DNA of 64,000 bases from Castanea sativa. Taxonomy: Eukaryota; Streptophyta; Magnoliopsida; Fagales; Fagaceae. The position numbers were made by a program, and so were the translations under genes. The notes beneath the pieces are model-generated. The model had not been told where the DNA came from, searched no databases, and saw only the letters and a program-made list of their open reading frames with translations. Shown piece after piece: positions 37,502-47,196 of the stretch (the stretch's first letter is position 1; every line of letters begins with the position of its first letter). Location of the stretch: positions 50,763,751 to 50,827,750 of the forward strand of contig NC_134020.1 of NCBI RefSeq assembly GCF_040712315.1. Reading direction: 5' to 3'.

Positions 37502-38207
37502 CTATTCAAGAATTTTTTCTCCAGTTGAAAACAAGTTCCAGACCAGCGTGCCTATGATGTACAACACAACAGCCACCTTGAATACATCATCCCAAGAACC
37601 TACAGAAAAAAGAGTTGGAAAGAATAGTGAGCTGAAACAAAGAGTTCATAAGAAAAACAAATTTCAGGTGGCAAATTGTTTCCTTTGCTCCTTCTGTACT
37701 AGCACCACTGTCATCAAGAGTGCCCCTTTGGGACCATGTGGACCTCACAAATGATGAAAATCCTGATGGAAATGGCACCAGTATAGCAGAAGTTCATACT
37801 TTTTCTCTTGTAGTGGATGTATGGTTTGTTTACCTCGTTGAAGTATGTAACCGGTTGCAGCTGTACCAAACACACCAGCAAGCACTCCAGCCGTGTTTGA
37901 CAGTCCCAACAAAACTCCCTGCGATTAATGTCAATAGCTTTTTTTATTTTTTTGACTAGTGGAATAATAAATACTTTTTAACCTTTAAATTCTATAGACA
38001 TTTTAAATTTTAAATAAATTAATGGCTTTTTACGGAAGAAATGAAATAAAAGTGGAACTTGATTAAAGGACAAGACAGATCATAATGTAGTTATGGGATT
38101 CTAAAAGGGGAAAAGAAAAAGGAGTAATAGGAATAACTCACAGAATAGCATGGTCCAATGTCTTGGTGATTGGAATAGAGACCAGATTGTGAAAAAGCAT
38201 CGGATCC
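37502..38207 (-). pseudogene. Captured 3' exons of a PHT4-type anion/phosphate transporter
   Basis: Three exons on the minus strand (38207-38142, 37918-37834, 37599-37502), joined by GT-AG introns in frame, code for the last 83 residues of a plant PHT4/ANTR transporter (major facilitator superfamily). They contain GSDAFSQSGLYSNHQDIGP, then GVLLGLSNTAGVLAGVFGTA (a late membrane helix), and end GSWDDVFKVAVVLY...NLFSTGEKILE and a stop. The family RY after DIGP reads CYS here. All upstream exons, with the N-terminal membrane segments, are missing. Intron retention shows capture at DNA level. The reading frame is open, but a protein of one or two helices would not transport. Confidence 0.88.
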
Positions 38208-39551
38208 CTGTGAGGAAAAAGTATGTGTTAGTCAATTAGATAACAAAAAGTTTTGATAGAATCAAAATTTGCCGCTAATTTTAGGGCTTCCATATGAACA
38301 AAGTTTCTAAAAGGTGCTGCTTCTACAACTAATATTACAAATAAAGCAAGAGCATATGAAACTTCATGCGCATTTCATTGCAACCCTTTACAATATACCC
38401 GGCTGCAGTTATATAGAGCAACATATAGGTTCTAATTATTTTTTATATGTTTTAATTTCTAATTATTTCCCTTCTCTATTTACTAAATAGAAACACTGTA
38501 TCATCTCATTGCAGGATACAGAAACTTCTAATTTTAAGGCACATGCCTGGCCTTCCTTCCCAAGGTGGCAATCGACAGGATTGTGAAGTTGCAACTGAAC
38601 AGAATATATTCTCTAAGTCCAAGCTTCCTTCTAATTTTGGTAATTGACTAATTGCATTCTTAATTCTTTATTAGACCGCCAATTCATATTCCATGCAGAA
38701 CTCAGTGGACTAGTATAAACACAACATATGTCCAAACACCACAACATATGTCCAAACTAGGACATAGTGATAGTAAACATATAGAACCAAACAATGTTAA
38801 AATTCAAGTATCACATGGATTTAAGCCAAAATAAACTACAATACATGATTACACAGCAGTATGCAATGGAAAATAGTGTGGAGCCAAAACATTACCCTCC
38901 ATTCTCTTTTTGTGGAGTAATAGAAGTGGAAACCATTGGTTCTATCCCCTTTGTAGCCACCTATTCAAACAAAGAAAGTTCCACAAATCTCAGGGGAGGA
39001 CACCATTGGTTATATGCATTATGCTTGATTCAGGGGAGGACAAAGAAGTGCACACAAATCTCAACTGACATACATACAGGGGAGTGGCATTAAAAAACTT
39101 CTGCAGGGTGCAAACCATGGTGCACACCAACCTTTTGCACCCGCAAAATAACAATTGTTCTTACTTCTTTGCTTGAGCAGTGGGTGTTCATAGATCCTCA
39201 GAATTAGAACCCTAAATTTTCTCATCCATTACATACAATATCCCAATATTGAAAATTCTCAAATAAAAAACAATTCAGCTACAAAACAAAGCAAAACAAC
39301 AGATATTTGAAGATAACACATTATGAACACCTAGCAAGGCCACAACAGATAGAGACAAGGTCCCATAATTAAAGGGCCAAGGTCAAAACCAGTAGCAGAC
39401 CCTTTGAGCAAAACCACATATTTGAAATAAAATTTAAAAAGAGGGAAAAGGAATACAGACCCATAGAATAACCCAAAACCAAAAGCCATTGAGATATTCA
39501 ACTAATAACAAAATGATTAAAAACAAGTGCACATATTAATTTGGGACATAC
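38208..39551. other. Interior of the giant element between two captured fragments
   Basis: Probably flanking intron or spacer sequence captured with the neighbours. Near 38985-39120 the words CTCAGGGGAGGACA and CACCATTGGTT repeat locally. No exon recognised. Confidence 0.5.
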
Positions 39552-40955
39552 CCTTTGCTTCTATTTTCCATGGGCTTTCCTTTGGAAGAGGTGCAACCTT
39601 ATCCACTACTGGGCTCTTAGATTCTTCTTGTACAGGTGCTTTTGCAGGATTTGATGCACGGATCATATCAAACAATCCATCCTCAGTGAGAAAGGCAGTA
39701 CTATATAAAGATATATATGAAGCTAGAGGTGTTAGAATATAACAAATAAAGAACTCAAAAGAAATCGCATGTATGGGTCACAGATTACAAACCCTAGCTC
39801 TTTAGCTTTAGAGGATTTCCGACCCCCAATATCTTCATCACATAAAAGATAATTCTGCAAACAGAAGATGTTAATCATATGCTGATGGTCATATCAATCC
39901 AAGCACATTCAATAAAAAAGTAATGGGAAAACCGTTTTCTTGCTGATGGATCCAGTGACACGACCACCATGGTGTTTAATCAAATCTTCAGCTTCTTCAC
40001 GCTCCAGGCTGAAAAATCAGTCAAACTTTAATATACACTCTCAAGCCCATACAATGCAAAAGGTATATGACAATTGTAAAGACATTTTGCAATGGATTTT
40101 TTTGTAAGTACATTTGCAATAGATGAAAGTAATCCCACAATTAGGCCAGCATCACAGCTGAGACAATAATTGCCAAAGAATTATGACATTCACAGATCAA
40201 CAATCATTTTTTTTAAATCTTTCAGCAAACTGTGGTCTAGACCACATATTTTTTTGATGGACACATAAATATAGGATTTTTTTTTCATGTTTAATTCCAT
40301 TAAAGATAAACATGATTACATCAAAACAAAGATGAACAAAAGTACCTGTCAAGTGTTCCACTAATTACAAAAGTTAAACCAGCTAAACAATTAGGAGCGC
40401 CCTCAGGGACTTCCTAAGACACAAAACAAGATTCAAAATTAACATTGAGAATGGTACAACCCCGTCCAATTGATCAATCTGTAAATTTTCAATATTTTTC
40501 ACCTTTTCTCCTTTATGTGGAGGATCTTTCCTTTCTCCAAAGTTCATAAATCCACCCCATCCACTACCTCGGCCTCTTCCACTAGCTGGTTCTGCTGATG
40601 AACCTATTCCACCAGACTTAAGATGAATATCAATATCTTTATCATCATCCTCATCACCTTCTTCAATGTCTACAGGTTTCTGTGCAATTCCCCTACCCGA
40701 CCCACTCTTCAACTTCTTCCTAGGAGTCACATCAACTGAATTCTTCCTAGAACTAGACAAGATAAAGTCATCATCATCATCAACTATGTGAACTTTTTTA
40801 GCAGGTGGGGGTTTAACTGATTCATCATTATGCTTTTGACACTTTCGTTTTGTTGGAAGTTCCTGTGTCTCCTTTTCATCTTTTGGCTTTTGTTTGTCAG
40901 TAACAAAATACTTGCTAGTTTTCCTTCTGCCTGAACTTTCTTGGCTTGCATGAGC
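39552..40955 (-). pseudogene. RFC1: Captured fragment of replication factor C subunit 1 (linker and BRCT region)
   Basis: RFC1 is the large clamp-loader subunit that opens PCNA during DNA replication. Five exons on the minus strand (40955-40503, 40413-40346, 40008-39933, 39854-39793, 39700-39552) with GT-AG introns stay in one frame. They give QESSGRRKTSKYF, an acidic stretch, RGFMNFGERKDPPHKGEK-like sequence (here SGWGGFMNFGERKDPPHKGE), and then a BRCT domain (CLAGLTFVISGTLDSLEREE, HHGGRVTGSISKKT, NYLLCDEDIGGRKSSKAKEL, FLTEDGLFDMIR). The first exon and the whole ATPase core are absent, so it cannot act as a clamp loader. Introns are kept, so capture was by DNA. No stop or frameshift is seen, which suggests a recent capture or some constraint. 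Confidence 0.92.
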
Positions 40956-41122
40956 CTGCATTTGTCCCAAATATAAAATAAATAAGTAGATATGTTATCA
41001 ACTTACTTCAATTACTTCACGACAGTTAAAGAAAAGGGGGGGGGGGGGAGAATGTAAAAAACATATAGTCATGCATACTTCATGTTTTCTTGTTTTGTCG
41101 ATAGCATTCATGTGTTAGTAAG

Positions 41123-41241
41123 CTTTTTTTTAATTGGTAAGTAATGGACACACCCAATTCGGTTTGAACCACGATCTCACCCTTCCCATATTCTTATGGG
41201 AGGAGGAAGTGCCATTTGAGCCAAAGCTCATTGTCATTGGT
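41123..41241 (-). mobile_element. Second type of tRNA-derived SINE with perfect 19-bp target duplications
   Basis: Flanked by two identical copies of GCATTCATGTGTTAGTAAG (41104-41122 and 41242-41260). On the minus strand it reads box A TGAGCTTTGGCTCAAATGG, box B GTGGTTCAAACC, and ends in an A-rich tail. Only about 119 bp. Unrelated to the 3767 family. It sits between the RFC1 fragment and the PMD gene inside the giant element. Confidence 0.93.
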
Positions 41242-41670
41242 GCATTCATGTGTTAGTAAGTCAAGATAGCAAACTAAAACTGTGCACTAGGTGATGCTCA
41301 GTACCTTCAGTTTCTATCCGCTTAATAGAAAAAAAAATCCACAAAAATATATTTTTCATTTTTGACCTGACACATCAAAAGTTGGATTCTATTCTATCTT
41401 CCCAATTTTTCTCGAAACTCGGCCTTAACACATACACACATAACAAAATACAGGAATCCATTTTTAACTAGAACCAAAGCAGCTAAAAGTAAAACAAGTT
41501 TTTATACAAAACTTAGTGTGCATTTGGATTGGATGCAGGTTTTTTTATCACTCATTTGCTGAAAGTTGGTTAAATGATGGTTGTACCCTAGAAAAATGAG
41601 ACTTTAAAAAATTTTACATACGCAAATAAGTTCCAAAGCCTTAGTCCCAAAATTGTACATACGCAAATAA

Positions 41671-44258
41671 TCATCCTCGTTTTCTTCTCCTCACTGGTTC
41701 CTTGACTGGTCTCACCTTGCCTGAAAAGAACACAAGCAAATACTAATATTCAAATCATTTAACCATAAAGAGATGTATATGTAATTGGTATAAGAGGGGG
41801 AGTACCATGTTCAGTCCCACAGTCAGGAGGATGTGTCCGTGTCCGTTGCGGCCTTCGCGGCCGATCCTCACTATGTGAAGCCTCTGGTGGGGGGGTGGGT
41901 ATCTCTGTTTGGATGGCACCAGGGGTGGGTAGCCCAGGGGTGGGCATGAATCTCATCTCATCTCTACCACATACATCTGCAGGGATAGTGCTGGTAGTCG
42001 GTGGGGGAGAGGATGTAGGTGGGCAGGTATCATCGCGAACCATGGATAGGGACCGACATGTCTGGGCAAACGTATGGGATGGACCCGCATCATCATGTGC
42101 CATGGAGCCCATGTCATAACCAGTTTCCAAACACATCTCATCTGATGTTTGACTTGCCTCCTCCATTGTGTGGTCATGCACGGGTGTGTGACGCCCACCC
42201 GATGTGTGACGGCGAGCAGTTGTGGGACGCCGACTAGATGTATGACGCTGACTAGATTGACGACCTCCATGCCCTTGACGTCCACCTGCTTGCCGACCAC
42301 GCCCTACAACCGGTTCACTTGCGTTGCCCACAGTGCGTGCATCGTCCAAGGTCAATCGACTGATCTCTTCAACAGATTGCAAGGCATTCATACAGTCGGT
42401 GTAGATCTCAGACCCTGGTTCGAACTTCGCCATAATCCTCAACTGTGATTCAACCTGTCACAAGTATACAAGAGTAGTGTTAGGATTTGGAACTAAACTA
42501 TGCGAAGCGAGGTACATTTATAACAGAGTAGTCTTTGTAAACTTACCAAAGTGTCCTAGTATGAGGTCTCTTTTGTAATATGCCGAACAGTGATGGGACG
42601 ATACCACACCATATACTCGTCATTGTAGCTCATTACCCCATGAAAGGGCGGTGCTTCAGCAATTGTGGCATGCGCAGCCCATCTAGCAATATGAGTGGCA
42701 TGTTCTTGAACCCAGTTCTTTTCGTGCTTGCCTTGGAGTGTTATCTTGTGAAGTTCAATTTAAGTATCGACATTGTCCGGTACGCCTTGCTTCATCCCAA
42801 ACTGTCGAAGAACACGTTCGGGGTGATGGCCTTCAACCACCCAAAAATGTATGAGCGGCATGATGGACCTCCATATGTGTTGGCCTGCTATACAATATAC
42901 AGGCAGGGAACCCAAATAATCTCTATATGGCTCCCAGACAATCTACAATGATCCAACAAATGCAAACAACCATATTAACAATATATGTGTAACGAATGTG
43001 TAAAAAATGTGTAACGAATGTGACCAATACATGCCAAAGTGGTTCCCACTTGTAAGGCACGATACATGATTTAGCCGGAGCGAAGCAAGCGACACACGAT
43101 AGGCGCGTAGGACATGCATTGGATGATCAGTTGTTATCTTAGCCCCTTTCCATTTACCAAACAACACAGACATAACCTTCATATTAGTTACTTACATAAT
43201 TCCCATGCGAAAAAAATTAATGCGGAAATGTAAAACGATAACTAAGTTGAAGATCCTACATACCTGACAGCAAGTGGACCTGGGGCAGTGCCTGGTGTGG
43301 ATGCCTCATCACAGGACATATTTGTGGAAACCTCACCCATGCCCACAACTGCACTAATAGCAGTGCACCACCAATTTGCTTGGCTGTCTTCTCTGATGCC
43401 TTATAGAGGTGTCTATATAGCCAACTTAGTGTTGCACTACTCCAACTATAATTCTTTCCATTGCTGATTGGATTGAAAAATTGTAGATACATGATTGAGA
43501 GCCGTTCGCCAGACTTGTTCATAAATAGTATACTACCCAACATTTGGAGTATGTAAAACCGAGCATACTGTTGCACACGCACCTTAGTGGCGTTAGCAGG
43601 AAGAGGGTTGCGAAACTACTCCTCCAACCATTTGGCTTTTATCCTCGGCCCTTCCAACACTGCAGTGTTCTTTTTTGTACCAACTGGTCTGTCCGGTGGA
43701 GGGGGGGTACCTAGCAATTCGATGCAAAAGTCACGCCAGTTGTCCATATGGGTAAATCCTACCACCGGCAAGCCATGTACAGGTACCCCCATGATGACCT
43801 CTATGTCTTGTAGCGTGATGGTCATCTCACCGTGGGGCAAGTTGAATGAGTGCGTCTCTGGCTGACATCTCTCCACTAAGGCCGTGATTAGTGCATGGTC
43901 AAGGTCCATATGTGGGACCCGAATTAGCCCATCTAACTCTGCATCTGTGATATAAGTGGCAATCCGTGGATCTAACCCACCATCAAACAGACCTTTATCT
44001 CGGTGACGACAAGTCAGAACACCTGGCACTTCCTGCAAACAAAGCAGCTTAGTATTAATAATAGCATTCACTAACCACGTAATAATTACACTTCAAACAT
44101 AAATGCCCAAAATCTTTCTACTACATATATTGACTACAATTTTGGACACAAGTGCATACCTCGCCTGCCAAAGGAGTATCCCAAAGCAAACTTGAACGAT
44201 GCATAGGTTGCCTCGTCAAGACAGTCCCTATAGAGGGTCCTGCTCGATGTGGGTCCAT
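41671..44258 (-). pseudogene. Plant mobile domain (MAIN-like) gene with three nonsense codons
   Basis: PMD proteins (MAIN/MAIL1 relatives) exist both as host genome-stability and silencing factors and as transposon-borne genes. Exons on the minus strand: 44258-44160, 44032-43264, about 43192-43066, 42942-42547, 42454-41806 and 41720-41671, all in frame across GT-AG introns. Family signatures: MDPHRAGPS at the start; ETHSFNLPHGEMTITLQDIEVIMGVPVHG; VLRAYRVSLASLRLNH joined to IVWEPYRDYL; HPERVLRQFGMKQGVP and DNVDT before ELHKI; KNWVQEHATHI. The C-terminal part is rich in His/Arg/Ser and ends in a basic KEPVRRRKRG tail. In-frame stops lie at 43616-43618 (TAG), 42760-42762 (TAA) and 42556-42558 (TAG). 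There is no frameshift, so decay is recent. It is the only candidate gene of element origin. Confidence 0.88.
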
Positions 44259-46744
44259 ACCTGGCATAAATTAAAGGTGATTAATGGCCTATTAGCATAT
44301 TCATCAAATACCCATAAGCTAAATCAAAATGATAGCATCTCATTGAATATCTTTTTGTGGCAAGTGAATATCTTTTTCACCTGTGAAAGCTAAATGAAAA
44401 TGATAGGATCTCATTTATCACTTGTTGGCATTGTCAGAAAATCAAGGATCTTAGTTAAGATTTAAGTCGCATGTAATTGGAAAAAAAAAAAAAAGTTTTT
44501 GTTTACAGTTGCGTGTTTCTATGGTAAATTGCCCTTATGTTAGATTATAATTTTTTTTGTTTTAGAGCAACCTTCTTGTACCATATGAGTGTGCAGCATT
44601 TTAGAAAGAGGAATAGAGGATGCAAGAATGTTAAAAGCTATAGCATAATGATTTTAAAGATGATGTATCCATGTACCCTATTATACTTGGATGCATTATA
44701 GGTCTCTTGGTCGTTTGTATATATGACGGGTTTTTTAGAGAGCAGGTGAGACAGCAATCCAAATAAATTATTATGATAGTATTCAACATCCTGGTTTGAT
44801 ATTCACTGACATGCCAACATTTTGGAGGGGAAAGCCTATGTTTTAGGTACTGCTTTAATAAAGGTTTTCCTTTTTTTTGCCATTACTTTTTTCATCCTCA
44901 AAGCATTAGCATGATGGTCTAAAATCATCAAGCTTTAATATAAATATATAAATCTCAAACTCATAATATCTAAAATTTTAAACATAACATTTGTTGTGTA
45001 TGTCGTTCAATGCACAAATTAATTAAAATTCATATGTAAACTAAGAAAAATGTATCCACTTGTCACAACTATGGTTTCTAAGACCATATTTTTATTATAT
45101 AATATAATATAAATGATTTTCTAACATCATGTTCAATTTAAGTTCTTACTTGGCTAATGTTCGGTTGCCATTGACCAAAATTTTCATATTAATACTATAG
45201 CTTGAATTGTGAGTGATGGCATATTTTCTGCTCAATTCATGTACTTTTCCAATTTCATACTTTCATGTACTTCTTATGTTTGTTTACATAGTAATTTAGA
45301 GATTAATGGATGCTTGGAATGACAATTCCGTGTTTCAAAATTCATAATTTACTATTTTTGAATTTGTTTTTTTATAAAGATACTTCATCAATATTTGAAG
45401 GTTGTAGCTGCTATACATTCCAGAACCATAGAAAAGCATATATTAATCACCTACTCAATGTTCACGTAATGATGGCTTAGACACTAATAGAAATGTACAA
45501 GTTTTGTTTATTATTATTATTTTTTTTAAATCATAATCCTGTCCTTGATGTTGCAGACATTACACACATCATTCTTTGAGATTCTTCAGCACAATAAGAG
45601 AATAAATTTAAGGCAGGAAACTTTGAGCAGTTTCACAGACAGTTTAATGAGGAACTCAAGTGTAAATAGGAGGGATTGAATCCTAGATATTAATAAGTGA
45701 AGTGCTTCTAATTAGATTTCAATTGGAGTCTAGTTTTGTCATAATCCTGTCCTTGATGTTGCAAACATTTCAAACATCATTTTTTTGAGATTCTTCTGCA
45801 CAATAAGAGAAGTAATTAAGGCAGCTAACTTTGAGCACTTTCACAGAAATCTACACTTTTTTTCTCCTTCTCATTGCAAATTAAATTGGAGCTTCATTGC
45901 ATAAGTTGGAGTTTATAAAGAAAATGTTGAGAACCAGTAAGAAGATGGAATCTAGGTAGGTCGCTTCAAGGGGACCTGGGCCTCCATAGCCAAGAGAGAG
46001 ATAGAGAGAGATTTGCACAATTGCAGTATATTCATCAATGAGTAGTTACAGTCCAAGTGTACCTTCTATTATCAGACTTGGATACTAACAAACCCCCAGA
46101 TTATCAGCTAAGTAACCCAACTAACAATTGCTAACCTGTCATGCTAGTCAATCACAGCCTCAATGTTACTATACAACCCACACACAATACAATTTGTATA
46201 GATTCCTAACCTAGAAACCTAGGCATGTCATTTGCAAGATATTCAACTTAAATCACGGTTTGTGGAATTTACAATTGTAAAACACCAGCCATCATCAAGG
46301 AAGTTAGATTACATGATTAAATTCACAATTGCTAATCTTTGTAATCTTAAACAGAAGTGAAATTTAAAAACTCATGGAAAGAAAAAAAAAATTACCAAAA
46401 TTGCTAATCTTTGAGTGCGAGAACGCCACCGATGAGATGCGCTTGTCTCCGGTGGAGTGGGTGCGAGGTTGCCAGCGAAAGGAGAGATTTATGCCGCCGA
46501 TCAAATGGGCTTGTCTCCGCTGGAGAGAGTGCGAGGTCGCCGGCGATGAAATGGGTTTGGGGTTTGTACGTTTTGGGTGTGGAGAGTGAGAGTGTGTCTG
46601 GTGAGTGAGAAATGAGAGATTAAATTTGAACTTTCACCGGTTTTAGTGAGTAATACTCGAGTTTCATGTACTCAGGTACTGTGTTAACAGTACCCGAGTA
46701 CATAAAACTCGAGTATAATGGGCATCATATACACCAAATAGAAG
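44259..46744. other. Interior of the giant element, upstream side of the PMD gene
   Basis: Holds no recognised gene. A direct repeat of about 110 bases begins ATAATCCTGTCCTTGATGTT (45532-45642 and 45741-45850). Near 46430-46560 a G+C-rich stretch contains two tandem copies of a unit around GCTTGTCTCCG(G/C)TGGAG. Two more CTCGAG palindromes lie at 46654 and 46690. No MURA transposase was seen. Confidence 0.6.
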
Positions 46745-47108
46745 GTTGCCAATCCAGATTCATACTCGAGTTTCAAGAACTCGGGTACTGTTAACAGTAC
46801 TCGAGTACAGGAAACTCGAGTATCAAATGGCATTATCCCATCAAAAGCTGGCGGCCAATCCAGATTGGTACCCGAGTTTAATGGACTCGGGTACTAGATT
46901 ATATAGTACTCAAGTCCACCAAACTCGAGTACCAAGTGGCATTTTTTTAATAGAGATTCCATGCTGACATGCCACGGTGGAAGTATAAAATCTAGTACTC
47001 GAGTTTCATCTCGAGTACTAGAAAAAGTGGTATTTCCCCAATTATTTTCGAAACAATGTTTTTTGCCTAATTTTTTTAAAAAAAGATGGTATTGGGCCGA
47101 TTTGGCCC
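46745..47108 (-). repeat. Right terminal inverted repeat of the giant element, with palindrome array
   Basis: Reverse-oriented partner of 35632-35985. Five palindromes of the form ACTCGAG-spacer-CTCGAGT fall inside it (near 46763, 46797, 46869, 46905 and 46994), and two others lie just inward. One of them is shortened to AGTACTCGAGTTTCATCTCG. Confidence 0.85.
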
Positions 47109-47196
47109 CATTTAAAATGTTTTTTTCCCCCAAGAATTGTCACAAAAATTCTAGAGTCTTTGACCTTTGATATTGTACAACAAAATTAATAATTTA

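Larger units (their letters stand above)
35632..47108. mobile_element. Giant Mutator-like element (11,477 bp) carrying a PMD gene and two captured gene fragments
   Basis: A perfect 9-bp target duplication CATTTAAAA flanks it (35623-35631 and 47109-47117). The left terminus reads GGGCAAATCGGCCCAATACC and the right one, reversed, GGGCCAAATCGGCCCAATACC. The inverted repeats are about 360 bp (35632-35985 and 46745-47108) and full of palindromes. The empty site survives in unit A near 29393 (TACCATTTAAAAAGTG), which confirms the insertion. Inside, all on the minus strand, are a decayed plant-mobile-domain gene, an RFC1 fragment and a PHT4-like fragment, plus a SINE. No MURA-type transposase is visible, so it is probably non-autonomous. 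The size is large for a Pack-MULE. Confidence 0.9.

Noticed and set aside
41895..42448. Several open frames on the plus strand
   Set aside because: Antisense shadows of the G+C-richer PMD exon on the minus strand.
46374..46608. Short gene in the G+C-rich stretch of the giant element
   Set aside because: Two overlapping frames over a tandem repeat, without a recognisable domain.
35690..47040. CRISPR-like arrays (repeated CTCGAG units)
   Set aside because: Units are imperfect palindromes in a eukaryotic transposon with variable spacing and no cas genes.
35632..47108. A transposase (MURA or other) gene in the giant element
   Set aside because: Searched by eye on both strands for long frames with transposase motifs; only PMD, RFC1, PHT4 parts and a SINE were recognised.
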